Assembly: GCF_900177615.1 (NCBI RefSeq)
Contig: NZ_FXAP01000008.1
Span: forward strand, 62,001 to 126,000
Source: Plantibacter flavus
GTDB taxonomy: Bacteria; Actinomycetota; Actinomycetes; Actinomycetales; Microbacteriaceae
Length of the DNA stretch: 64,000 nucleotides
Direction of reading: 5' to 3'
Part shown: positions 26,800 to 35,257 of the stretch, piece by piece
Numbering within the stretch: position 1 is the first letter of the stretch
How the letters are laid out: every line of letters starts with the position of its first letter
The notes under the pieces: model-generated
What the model was told of the DNA's origin: nothing
The model's input: the letters and a program-made list of their open reading frames with translations, nothing else
Databases searched by the model: none
Translations under genes and position numbers: made by a program

Positions 26800-27701
26800 T
26801 GGACGTACTCGAGGAGGTCCTGGCCGAGGATCCGGACGGCGTCGACCACCCCGAGGCGGGTGCCGAGTTCCGTGTCGTCGTAGCTCGTGCACACGGCGTA
26901 GCTCACGGCGCCGTTCGGGCCGCGGAGGATACCCGCCTCGGCTCGCACGCCGACCCCGGAGCCGGTCTTGTTGAAGAGCTGGATGCCGTGGTCGGGCTCA
27001 CGGTGGGCCAGCGGGTCGAGCCCGAAGCCCGAGGCGACGAGCGAGAGGTCGGTGTTGAGCGACAACCAGGCCAGGACCCGACGGCTCGTGGTGGCGTCGA
27101 CGATCTCGCCCGTCGCGAGCGCCTGGAACAGCCAGGCGAGTTCGCGGGCGGAACCGACGGAGAGCTGCGGTGCGTTGTCGGGGCCGCGGTGGTCGCGGAC
27201 GATGTCGAGGAGGGCCGTGCGCTTCAGCCCGATCTCCTCGGCACGGTGGCGGACGGCGTCGAGACCGATGTGGCGGAGCAGGACGTTCGTGGCGAGGTTG
27301 TCGCTCGTCGCGCCGACGAGGGCCGCGAGGTCGGCGACCGGGAGCGACGGCGCCTGCAGGTGCTGCCAGATCCCGGAGTCGGCGACGGCGTCGAGCGGCT
27401 CGCGGTCGAGGATGGTGAGGCCGCTGAAGTCGGCGTCGCCGAGGCGGGCCGCGACCTCGATGAGGAGGAGGACCTTACCGATCGAGGCGGTGGGCACGAC
27501 GACGTGGTCGTCGGCCGACATGAGCATCTCGCCGGTGGTGATGTCGTTGATCCGGAGGCTGACCTGCGCGCCTGACGCGGCCAGCTCACCGAGGGCGCTG
27601 AACCCGCGGGTGAAGGGTTCGATCTGGGCGGAGGCACGGTGGCGCCCTCGACGCGCATCGCGCGAACGGCGACGTTCCGACTCGTGCACTCGTGAAGCCA
27701 C
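26796..27701 (-). CDS. class A beta-lactamase-fold serine hydrolase
   Basis: A 301-residue protein with all three active-site motifs: Ser73-x-x-Lys76 in PTASIGKVLLL, SDN in VGATSDNLATN, and KTG in FNKTGSGVGV. There is no obvious ExxLN omega-loop motif and no signal peptide or lipobox, so a secreted beta-lactamase is unlikely; a cytoplasmic amidase/esterase or transpeptidase-like role is possible. GTG at 27701 was chosen (AGGAG 11 nt upstream); GTG at 27689 is an alternative, and the first 30 residues are Arg-rich. The stop codon lies in a repeat arm. Confidence 0.75.
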   Translation of the reverse strand: MASRVHESERRRSRDARRGRHRASAQIEPFTRGFSALGELAASGAQVSLRINDITTGEMLMSADDHVVVPTASIGKVLLLIEVAARLGDADFSGLTILDREPLDAVADSGIWQHLQAPSLPVADLAALVGATSDNLATNVLLRHIGLDAVRHRAEEIGLKRTALLDIVRDHRGPDNAPQLSVGSARELAWLFQALATGEIVDATTSRRVLAWLSLNTDLSLVASGFGLDPLAHREPDHGIQLFNKTGSGVGVRAEAGILRGPNGAVSYAVCTSYDDTELGTRLGVVDAVRILGQDLLEYVH

Positions 27702-27968
27702 GGCTGACCGAACTCCTCTGCTCCAGATGGTGATCCGACGATCCTGCGGGTGTGGACCTGCCCCGGTCAGCCCACTCGACGGCCGTCCGACGACCGCGCT
27801 GCGGGCCTCCGGATGTGCCGTCCACGGTATCGTAAGCGCCCTTCGCGCTGGCTGCGAATCTGGGCCTGGGAACGTCGTTCCCGGGCGCGTCGGTCCGACA
27901 TCCGTCGCTTCCATCGCCGACGAATCCGGTCGGTCCACCGCCCGGGTCCTGCACGGTTCAGAGCCTGA

Positions 27969-28739
27969 TCAGCCGCGAGCGCGGGCTGGGAACTGGGTCG
28001 CGAACTTGCCGCCGCTGACGTCGATCAGCGCACCGGTGACGTAGCCTGCCTGGTCGCTCGCCAGGAACCGGACGACGTTCGCGACGTCCTCCGGTTCCTC
28101 CCAACGGCGCACCGAGAGTGTGTCGAGGAGTTCGTCCTGCTGCGCCGTCGGGAGCTCGGCGAAACCGTTCATCGCCGTCGGCACCATGCCGGGTGCGTAG
28201 GCGTTCACCGTGATGCCCCACGGCCCCAGTTCGCTCGCGAGGACCCTGGTCAGCTGGACCACCGCGGACTTCGACGCCGCGTAGGCCGCGCTGCCGACGC
28301 TCGGGATGACCGCCGCGAAGCTCGCGGCATTGATGATGCGGCCGGAGCGCTGTTCCTTCAGATACGGGATGACCGCCTTCGACACCCGGAAGACGCCGCC
28401 GACGTTGACGTCGAAGCACCTCGTCCACGCGGCGTCGCTCGTCTCCTCGAGCAGTGACTGCACGTTGATGCCGGCGTTGTTCACGAGGACGTCGATCCCT
28501 CCGAGCCCGGTGGCGGCCGCCGCGACCGCACTCGACACCGAGTCCTCGGACCGCACGTCGCACGCGATGGCGACGAGGTCGCCGTGGTGGGACGCCACGA
28601 GCGGGTCGAGGGAGGAGACGTCGAGGTCGAGCACCGCTACGCGGGACCCCTCGGCGAGGAAGGACTCGACGAGGGCGAGCCCGATTCCGCGAGCACCTCC
28701 GGTCACGATCACCCGTCGGTCCGTCAGGTCCAGCAGCAT
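27969..28739 (-). CDS. SDR-family oxidoreductase (glucose-dehydrogenase-like)
   Basis: A 256-residue classical SDR: TGGARGIG (13-20), LVNNAGI (85-91), Ser140, Tyr153 and Lys157 (YAASK). Acidic Asp39 after beta-2 (VLDLDV) suggests NAD+ over NADP+. The end VTGALIDVSGGKFATQ matches sugar or polyol dehydrogenases, but the substrate is unknown. It is divergent from a second SDR and a FadR-like regulator, with a palindrome in the 116-bp gap, which suggests one controlled catabolic unit. Confidence 0.88.
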   Translation of the reverse strand: MLLDLTDRRVIVTGGARGIGLALVESFLAEGSRVAVLDLDVSSLDPLVASHHGDLVAIACDVRSEDSVSSAVAAAATGLGGIDVLVNNAGINVQSLLEETSDAAWTRCFDVNVGGVFRVSKAVIPYLKEQRSGRIINAASFAAVIPSVGSAAYAASKSAVVQLTRVLASELGPWGITVNAYAPGMVPTAMNGFAELPTAQQDELLDTLSVRRWEEPEDVANVVRFLASDQAGYVTGALIDVSGGKFATQFPARARG

Positions 28740-28817
28740 CGGTGTCTCCCGTCGTCCGAGCGCATCCGTCGACGCGTCGACCCGGTGTCGACGGCCGCGT
28801 GCGCACCAGGCGAGTAA

Positions 28818-28831
28818 AACATACTTATGAT
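28818..28831. promoter_or_regulatory. candidate operator between the divergent SDR genes
   Basis: AAACATACTTATGA contains CATA-CT-TATG, a small interrupted palindrome in an unusually AT-rich patch (aaaacatacttatgat) 25 bp upstream of the leaderless start at 28856. GntR/FadR proteins often bind short palindromes of this size, and such a regulator is encoded two genes away. Confidence 0.4.
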
Positions 28832-28843
28832 CGGCCGGCTCGA

Positions 28844-28856
28844 TACACTGGCGTCA
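28844..28856 (+). promoter_or_regulatory. -10 box of a predicted leaderless promoter
   Basis: TACACT at 28844-28849 ends 6 nt before the ATG at 28856. Confidence 0.6.
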
Positions 28857-29584
28857 TGACGGATCGAGTGCTCTGGGTGACGGGTGGCGGCAGCGGTATG
28901 GGGCAGGCCGTGGCGGTGTCTGCTGCTGAGGCGGGATGGCGCGTCGCCGTGACGGGTCGACGACGCGAGGCGCTCCTCGAGACCGTCGAAGCCGTCACCT
29001 CCGCCGGTGGTACGGCCGTCGCCGCGGAGGCCGACGCGACGGACCCCGTTTCGCTCACCCGAGCCCACGAACGCATCGTCGCCGAACTCGGCCCGGTCGA
29101 CGACCTCGTCACTGCGGCGGGGCTGAACGCACCGCGGCGTCGGTGGGACGACCAGTCGATGACGGAGTTCGCCGCGATCGTCGACACCAACCTCACCTCG
29201 ATCGCCCGGACGATCGACCTCGCGCTGCCCACCATCAGGGACGCGCAGGGACGGATCGTCGTGATCTCCTCCTTCGCCGGCTGGCGCTTCTCGACGAAGG
29301 GTGGCGTCGCCTACAGCGCGAGCAAGACCGCACTCGCCTCGCTCTGCGCGACCCTCAACGAGGAGGAGGGACTCCACGGCGTCGGCGCCACCCACCTCTG
29401 CCCGGGCGACGTCGACACCCCGTTCCTCTCGATGCGGCCGCAGGTGCCGGACGCTGCGGCGCGCGAGACGATGCTGACACCCGAGGACATCGGCCGTGCC
29501 GTGCGGTTCATCCTCGACGGCCCGCCGCACGTGCGGATCGACGAACTCGTGATCTCCCCCACCCGTCCGTCAGCACGGGTGTGA
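28856..29584 (+). CDS. SDR-family oxidoreductase
   Basis: A 242-residue short-chain dehydrogenase: TGGGSGMG (9-16), GRRREAL after beta-2 (basic residues suggest NADP(H)), Ser138/139, Tyr153 and Lys157 (YSASK). CPGDVDTPFL is the usual active-site floor. The start at 28856 is set by the leaderless promoter and the conserved RVLWVTGGGSG; the open frame upstream has no coding character. Its stop overlaps the GTG of the FadR-like regulator (GTGA), so both are in one transcript. Confidence 0.87.
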   Translation: MTDRVLWVTGGGSGMGQAVAVSAAEAGWRVAVTGRRREALLETVEAVTSAGGTAVAAEADATDPVSLTRAHERIVAELGPVDDLVTAAGLNAPRRRWDDQSMTEFAAIVDTNLTSIARTIDLALPTIRDAQGRIVVISSFAGWRFSTKGGVAYSASKTALASLCATLNEEEGLHGVGATHLCPGDVDTPFLSMRPQVPDAAARETMLTPEDIGRAVRFILDGPPHVRIDELVISPTRPSARV

Positions 29585-30258
29585 GCCGCGCACCGGGGAC
29601 ATCGGCCTTCGAACGGACGCTCGACCGGATCGGCACCGACATCGTCGACGGCGGACTGCCCGCGGGCACGGTGTGCACGGTGGACGAGCTGGTCGCCAGG
29701 GCCGGACATTCCCGCTCGGTCGTCCGCGAGGCCACCCGCGTGCTCGCCGGCATGGGACTCCTCGCCAGCAAGGCGCACGTCGGCCACACCGTGCAACCGT
29801 CGTCGAGCTGGGACTGGCTGCAGCCTCGGTTACTCCGCTGGGCGCTGGCGAGCGGGCGACGGGAGCCCACCCTCCTCGCGATCCGCGAACTCCGCACCGC
29901 GACCGAGCCGGAGTCGGCACGGCTCGCGGCCGAGCGACGCAGCGACGACGACGCCCGTGAGCTCCGCGTGACGAGCGACGCACTCCGCGCGGCGGCGGCT
30001 CGCCAGGACCCGATCGCGTTCCTCGAGGCCGACCTCCTGCTGCATCGCCTCATCCGGCGCGCGGCGGCGAACCCGATCCTCGACCGGGTCGGCGACGCCG
30101 TCGACGAGGCCCTCCGGGATCGTGTGGACCAGCTCCCCGGTGACGGCATCGACCACCACGACGCGGTGTTGCACACGGACCTCGCGTCGGCGATCGAGGC
30201 GCAGGACGGCGAGCGGGCCGCCGCCACGATGTGCGTGATCATCCTCCGCACGGCCTGA
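29581..30258 (+). CDS. GntR-family regulator, FadR subgroup
   Basis: A 225-residue repressor-type protein. The winged helix (about 10-72) includes TVDELVARAGHSRSVVREATRVLAGMGLL; WDWLQPRLLRWAL then leads into the all-helical FCD ligand domain. FCD metal-type residues are visible as Asp148-x3-His152 in EADLLLHRL and His in LHTDLASAI. The linker sequence is typical of regulators of sugar-acid or ketogluconate use. It probably controls the divergent SDR genes through the AT-rich palindrome near 28820. Confidence 0.85.
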   Translation: MSRAPGTSAFERTLDRIGTDIVDGGLPAGTVCTVDELVARAGHSRSVVREATRVLAGMGLLASKAHVGHTVQPSSSWDWLQPRLLRWALASGRREPTLLAIRELRTATEPESARLAAERRSDDDARELRVTSDALRAAAARQDPIAFLEADLLLHRLIRRAAANPILDRVGDAVDEALRDRVDQLPGDGIDHHDAVLHTDLASAIEAQDGERAAATMCVIILRTA

Positions 30259-30359
30259 CGACCCCGGCGCCCGACCACCGTCCTCACACACGGTTCTCGC
30301 AGCTTCGTGAAACACGTCCGTCACGCAGGTAACGACCGTGTTGCAGTGCTGGAAAATAT

Positions 30360-30411
30360 TTGCAAGCTTCCTGTACTTATTGAATACTGTTTCCACACCC
30401 ACTGAAAACAG
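30360..30411 (+). promoter_or_regulatory. promoter and candidate operator of the amino-sugar operon
   Basis: TTGCAA (30360-30365), a 17-bp spacer and AATACT (30383-30388) form a good housekeeping promoter in an AT-rich patch. The inverted repeat CTGTTT (30387-30392) and AAACAG (30406-30411) overlaps the -10 and the expected start near 30395, a typical repressor position. The MurR/RpiR protein at the end of the operon is the obvious candidate. The leader is about 100 nt. The rest of 30259-30498 holds no gene. Confidence 0.55.
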
Positions 30412-30498
30412 CAGGGATCGACCGCGGTTTCCCGGTCATCACGGATCCCGGGCCAACGACGGCTCGGACTCCCGATCCCAGAATCGAGGAGCAGCACC

Positions 30499-31785
30499 AT
30501 GCGCAAGCGCACCCTTCCGCTGGCCGTCCTCGCCACCGCGGCACTCGGCCTCACCGCCTGTGCCGGTGGCGGTTCCGGCTCAGGCGACGTCTCGGCAGAC
30601 GGCCAGACGCTCACCGTCTGGATCATGCAGGGCACCAACCCCGACTCCGAGGCCTTCTTCAAGGAGGTCGGCTCGGCCTTCAAGAAGGAGACCGGCGCCA
30701 CCCTCAAGGTCGAGTACGTGCAGTGGGCCGACGCCCACGACCGCTTCGTGACGTCGATCGCCGGGAACACCACCCCCGACGTCGCCGAGACGGGCACCAC
30801 CTGGACGGCCGAGTTCGCCGATGCCGGCGCCCTCGCCCCCATCGGCGACTACGTCGACAAGGCCGGCCTGAAGGACGACCTCGTCCAGGGCCTCGCCGAC
30901 TCCGGCACGTACGACGGAGAGCTCTACGGCATGCCGTGGTACGCCGGCGTCCGCTCGATCGTCTACCGTACCGACGTCTTCGAAGAGCTCGGCCTCAAGG
31001 CGCCGACCACCTGGCAGGAGATCATCGACGCCGGCACCGCGATCAAGGCCGCCAAGCCCGACATGATCCCGTTCCCCGTCCCCGGCGACGCCGAGTTCAC
31101 GGCGTACCCCTGGGTCTGGGGCGCCGGCGGCGAGGTCTCCGAGCTCGACGGCGACACCTGGAAGTCGGGTCTCGCGAGCGACGACTCGCGCAAGGGCATC
31201 CAGTTCTGGACCGACCTGGCCACCAAGTACGACCTCTCCTCCTCGGGTGCCACCACCTGGAAGGAGACCGACGTCCTCGACAACTTCGTGCAGGACAAGG
31301 TCGCCATGGCGATCATGGGCTCCTGGACCCCGGCGACGATCGTCCAGAAGAACCCGGAGCTCGAGGGCAAGTTCGCCGCGATCCCGATCCCGGGTGAAGA
31401 CGGCGGCATGTCGCCCTCCGTGCTCGGCGGTTCGCACCTCAGCATGTTCAACACCTCGAAGAACAAGGACCTCGCCTTCCAGTTCATCGAGATGATGACG
31501 ACCGGCAAGTTCGCCTCCGAGTGGGCCGAGCAGACCGGCTACTTCCCCGGCCAGACCTCGCTCCTCAGCGACTCGACCGAGAGCGACGACCCGCTGGTGA
31601 AGCCCTTCGCCGAGCAGTTCGTCGACGGCGGCGCCTCCCTCCCCGTGACCCCGAAGTTCGGTGCGGTGCAGGCGAAGAAGACCACCAACGCGATGATCCA
31701 GGCCATCCTCTCCGGAAGCAAGTCGGTCGACCAGGCGACGACCGATGCCGCCAAGGAGATGGACGACATCATGAACGGCAAGTAG
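30499..31785 (+). CDS. sugar ABC transporter, solute-binding lipoprotein
   Basis: A 428-residue family-1 solute-binding protein. The lipoprotein signal ends at the lipobox LTAC with Cys21. Conserved stretches include TVWIMQGTNPDSEAFFKEV, GTTWTAEFADAGALAP, GVRSIVYRTDVFEELGL and AMAIMGSWTPATIV. It resembles DasA/NgcE-like binders of N-acetylglucosamine or chitobiose. Genes downstream for NagZ, a sugar kinase and MurQ point to MurNAc, GlcNAc or their disaccharide as ligand. It is the first gene of a seven-gene operon; the permease gene starts 6 bp after its stop. Confidence 0.9.
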   Translation: MRKRTLPLAVLATAALGLTACAGGGSGSGDVSADGQTLTVWIMQGTNPDSEAFFKEVGSAFKKETGATLKVEYVQWADAHDRFVTSIAGNTTPDVAETGTTWTAEFADAGALAPIGDYVDKAGLKDDLVQGLADSGTYDGELYGMPWYAGVRSIVYRTDVFEELGLKAPTTWQEIIDAGTAIKAAKPDMIPFPVPGDAEFTAYPWVWGAGGEVSELDGDTWKSGLASDDSRKGIQFWTDLATKYDLSSSGATTWKETDVLDNFVQDKVAMAIMGSWTPATIVQKNPELEGKFAAIPIPGEDGGMSPSVLGGSHLSMFNTSKNKDLAFQFIEMMTTGKFASEWAEQTGYFPGQTSLLSDSTESDDPLVKPFAEQFVDGGASLPVTPKFGAVQAKKTTNAMIQAILSGSKSVDQATTDAAKEMDDIMNGK

Positions 31786-31791
31786 CCGATC

Positions 31792-32763
31792 GTGTCGACC
31801 CTCACCCCGCCCACGGTCACCCGCGAAGCCCCCGCTTCGCGGGTGGCCGGGGGCCCCTCCCCCAAGCGGCTGCGCCTCCTGATGCGCACCCGCCCCTGGC
31901 TGCTGCTCGCGCCGGCGCTCCTCATCCTCGCCGTGCTCCTCCTCTGGCCGCTCATCCGCGTCGTCCTGTTCTCCCTGCAGGACTACGGCCTGCGCGAGAT
32001 CGTCAGCGGCGACACCAACTTCAACGGCGGCGCGAACTACGCCGAGGTCTTCGCCGACCCGACCCTCTGGACCGTCGTCCTCCCGAACACCGTCTTCTTC
32101 GCCGCGGCCGCCGTCATCGGCACGGTCGTCCTCGGCACGCTCGTCGCCCTGCTCATGGCGAACCTCGGCTCCTTCTGGCGCACCATCGTCGGCAGCGCCA
32201 TCATGGTCGCCTGGGCGATGCCCGCCGTCACCGGCACCTACGTCTGGGTCTGGATCTTCGACGCCGACCGCGGCATCGTCAACCAGACGCTCATGGGGCT
32301 CGGGCTCATGGACGAGCCCTTCAACTGGTTCACGAACCAGTTCACGTTCTACGGCATCGCGCTGCTGAACGTGATCCACCACGGCTTCCCGTTCGTGGCC
32401 ATCACCGTCCTCGCCGGCCTGCTCGGCGTGTCCAAGGAGATGCTGGAAGCCGCCGAGATGGACGGGGCGGGCGCGTTCCGTCGCTTCTTCCAGATCACCT
32501 TCCCGTCGCTGCGTCAGGTGTTCTCGGTCGTGATCATCCTGTCGACCATCTGGGACTTCAAGGTGTTCGCGCAGATCTACCTCATGCCGGGTGGTTCCGG
32601 CTCGAACCGCGAGGTGTTGAACCTCGGCGTGTGGTCGTACGTGGAGTCCTTCGGGCAGAACCGCTACGGCTTCGGCTCCGCGATCGCGGTGCTGTTGACG
32701 CTCGTCCTCCTCGGCATCACGATCGTCTACATCCGCGCCCTCATGAAGGAGGACGAACTGTGA
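31792..32763 (+). CDS. sugar ABC transporter permease (MalF type)
   Basis: A 323-residue inner-membrane permease with about six helices, the first near residues 38-62. The EAA loop that docks the ATPase is visible: LEAAEMDGAGAFRRFFQITFPSL. A 30-residue Pro/Ala-rich N-terminus precedes the first helix. GTG is the start codon; stop overlaps the next permease by 4 bp. No ATPase gene is present in the operon, so it probably uses a shared MsiK-type ATPase encoded elsewhere. Confidence 0.9.
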   Translation: MSTLTPPTVTREAPASRVAGGPSPKRLRLLMRTRPWLLLAPALLILAVLLLWPLIRVVLFSLQDYGLREIVSGDTNFNGGANYAEVFADPTLWTVVLPNTVFFAAAAVIGTVVLGTLVALLMANLGSFWRTIVGSAIMVAWAMPAVTGTYVWVWIFDADRGIVNQTLMGLGLMDEPFNWFTNQFTFYGIALLNVIHHGFPFVAITVLAGLLGVSKEMLEAAEMDGAGAFRRFFQITFPSLRQVFSVVIILSTIWDFKVFAQIYLMPGGSGSNREVLNLGVWSYVESFGQNRYGFGSAIAVLLTLVLLGITIVYIRALMKEDEL

Positions 32764-33689
32764 CCACCCACGCTCCCGCCCCCACCGCCGCCCGTCGACA
32801 GGCTGAGGGACCGGGCACCGACCGGTCCGCCAAGCCGCAGGTCCCGATGCACCGGAAGGCGAGCGGTCGGAAGATCCGCTCGAACACCGTCAAGGCGATC
32901 CTCGTCACCCTCCTGCTCGTGTTCACGCTGTTCCCGGCGTACTGGATGCTGTCCAGCGCCTTCGACGCGCAGGCGTCGAGCGGCGGCCAGTCCTTCTTCC
33001 CGAAGGAGCTGTCGCTCACGAACTTCCAGTCGGTCCTCACCGACGGTGGGTTCGGCGTCTTCCTTCGCAACTCGGCCATCGTCGCCGGTGCGACGGTGCT
33101 CATCTCCGCCGCCGTCGCGCTCCTGGCGTCGGTCGCGGTCGCCCGCTTCCGGTTCAAGTTCCGCACCGCGGTGCTGCTCATGATCCTCGTCGTACAGATG
33201 GTCCCGCTCGAGGCGCTCGTGATCCCGCTGTTCGTGCAGATCCGCGACTTGCAGCTGCTCAACACGCTGCTCGGGCTCATCATCGTGTACATCGCCCTTG
33301 CCCTGCCGTTCGGCATCTGGATGCTCCGCGGCTTCGTCGCGGCGGTGCCGGTGGAGCTCGAAGAGGCGGCGTTCCTCGACGGCGCCAGCTGGTGGCGCAT
33401 GTTCCGTTCGATCATGCTCCCGCTCGTGGCCCCCGGCCTCGTCGCGACGAGCGTGTTCAGCTTCATCACGGCCTGGAACGAGTTCATCTTCGCGATGACC
33501 CTGCTCGGCGGCTCGACGGAGAACTACACGGTGGCCATCGGCCTCAAGCAGTTCTTCGGCCTGAACTCCAACGACTGGGGCTCGGTGATGGCGGCGTCGA
33601 CCATCATCACGATCCCGGTCATGATCTTCTTCATCCTCGTGCAGCGCCGCCTCTCCGGCGGACTGGTGTCCGGAGCGGTGAAGGGATGA
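32760..33689 (+). CDS. sugar ABC transporter permease (MalG type)
   Basis: A 309-residue permease with six helices and the EAA loop LEEAAFLDGASWWRMFRSIMLPL. GTG at 32760 gives a GTGA overlap with the previous gene. The first 45 residues are not membrane-like; part of them, ARRQAEGPG, is encoded by a copy of the dispersed repeat (32791-32817), which has evidently been tolerated inside the frame. Its stop overlaps the start of the glycosidase gene. Confidence 0.9.
   Translation: MTTHAPAPTAARRQAEGPGTDRSAKPQVPMHRKASGRKIRSNTVKAILVTLLLVFTLFPAYWMLSSAFDAQASSGGQSFFPKELSLTNFQSVLTDGGFGVFLRNSAIVAGATVLISAAVALLASVAVARFRFKFRTAVLLMILVVQMVPLEALVIPLFVQIRDLQLLNTLLGLIIVYIALALPFGIWMLRGFVAAVPVELEEAAFLDGASWWRMFRSIMLPLVAPGLVATSVFSFITAWNEFIFAMTLLGGSTENYTVAIGLKQFFGLNSNDWGSVMAASTIITIPVMIFFILVQRRLSGGLVSGAVKG
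32791..32817. repeat. dispersed repeat copy inside a permease gene
   Basis: cccgtcgacaggctgaggga followed by ccgggca, in frame near codons 12-20 of the MalG-type permease. It lies in the disordered N-terminus and leaves the frame open. Confidence 0.75.
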
Positions 33690-35257
33690 TCGACCCTGAC
33701 GTCGCGCGGCTCGTCCGGGGCGTCCTCTGGCCGGGGTTCCTCGGCCGGACCGCCCCGGACTGGTTGCTGCGCGAGCTGGACGGCGGCCTCGCGGGCGTCG
33801 TGTACTTCGGGCAGAACCTCTCCTCCGAGCCCTCGGAGGTCGCGGCGCTGTCGGCCGAACTCCGCGACCATCGGCCCGAGATCCTCATCGGTGTCGACGA
33901 GGAAGGCGGCAACGTCTCCCGCCTCGAGGCGCAGACGGGCTCCACGCTGCCCGGGCACGCGCAGCTCGGCGCCCTCGACGACGTCGAGACGACGCGCGCG
34001 GTGGGGGCGGCACTCGCCGAGCGGCTCCGTGCAGCCGGAGCGAACGTGGACCTCGGACCGGTCGCCGACGTGAACACCAACCCCGCGAACCCCGTCATCG
34101 GGGTGCGCTCGTTCGGCCCCACCGCCGACCTCGTCTCCCGCCACGTCGCCGCGATGGTCGATGGATTGCAGGCCGGTGGAGTCGCCGCGTGCGTGAAGCA
34201 CTACCCCGGCCACGGCGACACGGCGAGCGACTCGCACCTGGACCTGCCCCGCATCGACCTGGACCTGGCGGAGCTCGAAGCCGAGCACCTGCCACCGTTC
34301 GACGCGGCGATCACCGCCGGCGTCGCGAGTGTCATGACCGCCCACATCGTCGTCCCGGCGTTCGGCGACGCCCCGGCGACGCTCAACCCGATCCCCCTCC
34401 GCCGGCTGCGCGAGAGCGGCTTCGACGGCGTGATCATCTCCGACGCACTCGACATGGCCGCCATCCGGTCCACCGCCGGCTCCGGACCCGGGGCGGTCCT
34501 CGCCCTCGAGGCCGGGGTCGACCTGCTCTGCATCGGCAATCCGTCCAACCTCGGGCCGAAGCAGGGCGCGACGACCGACGAGGACGACTACCTCGAGGTG
34601 TTCGAGGCGGTCTGCACCGCCGTCGCCGACGGTGAGCTCGATCGAGCGATCGTCGAGCGTGCGGCCGCCCGCGTGGCGTGGCTCGCGCAGACCGTCCGCC
34701 CGTCCCCGGTCCCTGAGCGTGTCGAAGGGCGCTTCTCCGACGCCATCCGCCGGGTCGTGCGCGTCCGGGGCGACGTCGCCATCGCAGCCTCGGCGATCAC
34801 CCTCGTCGACCTCCGCGACCGACCGACGTTCGCCGTCGCCTCGGCCCACGATCCGTTCGCCGAGGCCCTCGCCGAACGGTTCGACGTCACCCGGCTGGCT
34901 GCCGGCCCGAGCCTGCGGACCCCGGACCCACACGCCGAGGCACCCGCCTCCGACGAGCTGACCCTCCTACTCGAGACGATCCCCGCCGACGACGGGGTCG
35001 TCCTCCTCGCGGACCGCCTGGGCGACGACACCCCGCAGCGACTAGCGGTGGACCGCGTCGCGCTGGTCCGCCCGGACGCCGTCGTCGTGAGCGTCGGACT
35101 GCCGCTCGCCGAGGACGCCGTCCTCCCCCTGCCGGTGATCGACACGCTCGCGGCATCCCGGGCGTCCGCCGACCGGGTCACCGAACTCCTCGCCGCGGCC
35201 TCCACCGCGGCAGCGACGCACCACCTGCACGACCAGCACCACCGGAACGGATCATGA
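33686..35257 (+). CDS. nagZ: glycoside hydrolase family 3, NagZ-type beta-N-acetylglucosaminidase
   Basis: A 523-residue GH3 enzyme. GVDEEGGNVSRL (69-80), the loop KHYPGHGDTASDSH (171-184) with the Asp-His pair unique to NagZ-type enzymes, and the nucleophile Asp253 in IISDALDMAAI are present. It should release GlcNAc from GlcNAc-MurNAc or muropeptides. No signal peptide, so it acts on imported fragments. About 190 residues follow the TIM barrel; this extension includes the repeat-coded SPVPERVEGRF (about 339-349). ATG at 33686 overlaps the permease stop. Confidence 0.9.
   Translation: MIDPDVARLVRGVLWPGFLGRTAPDWLLRELDGGLAGVVYFGQNLSSEPSEVAALSAELRDHRPEILIGVDEEGGNVSRLEAQTGSTLPGHAQLGALDDVETTRAVGAALAERLRAAGANVDLGPVADVNTNPANPVIGVRSFGPTADLVSRHVAAMVDGLQAGGVAACVKHYPGHGDTASDSHLDLPRIDLDLAELEAEHLPPFDAAITAGVASVMTAHIVVPAFGDAPATLNPIPLRRLRESGFDGVIISDALDMAAIRSTAGSGPGAVLALEAGVDLLCIGNPSNLGPKQGATTDEDDYLEVFEAVCTAVADGELDRAIVERAAARVAWLAQTVRPSPVPERVEGRFSDAIRRVVRVRGDVAIAASAITLVDLRDRPTFAVASAHDPFAEALAERFDVTRLAAGPSLRTPDPHAEAPASDELTLLLETIPADDGVVLLADRLGDDTPQRLAVDRVALVRPDAVVVSVGLPLAEDAVLPLPVIDTLAASRASADRVTELLAAASTAAATHHLHDQHHRNGS
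34708..34730. repeat. dispersed repeat copy inside nagZ
   Basis: ggtccctgagcgtgtcgaag then ggc, in frame, coding for PVPERVEG between the TIM barrel and the C-terminal domain. Confidence 0.8.

Noticed and set aside
30580-32382. A 600-codon minus-strand frame opposite the sugar-binding protein and permease
   Set aside because: Shadow frame; the opposite strand has complete family motifs and a lipoprotein signal.
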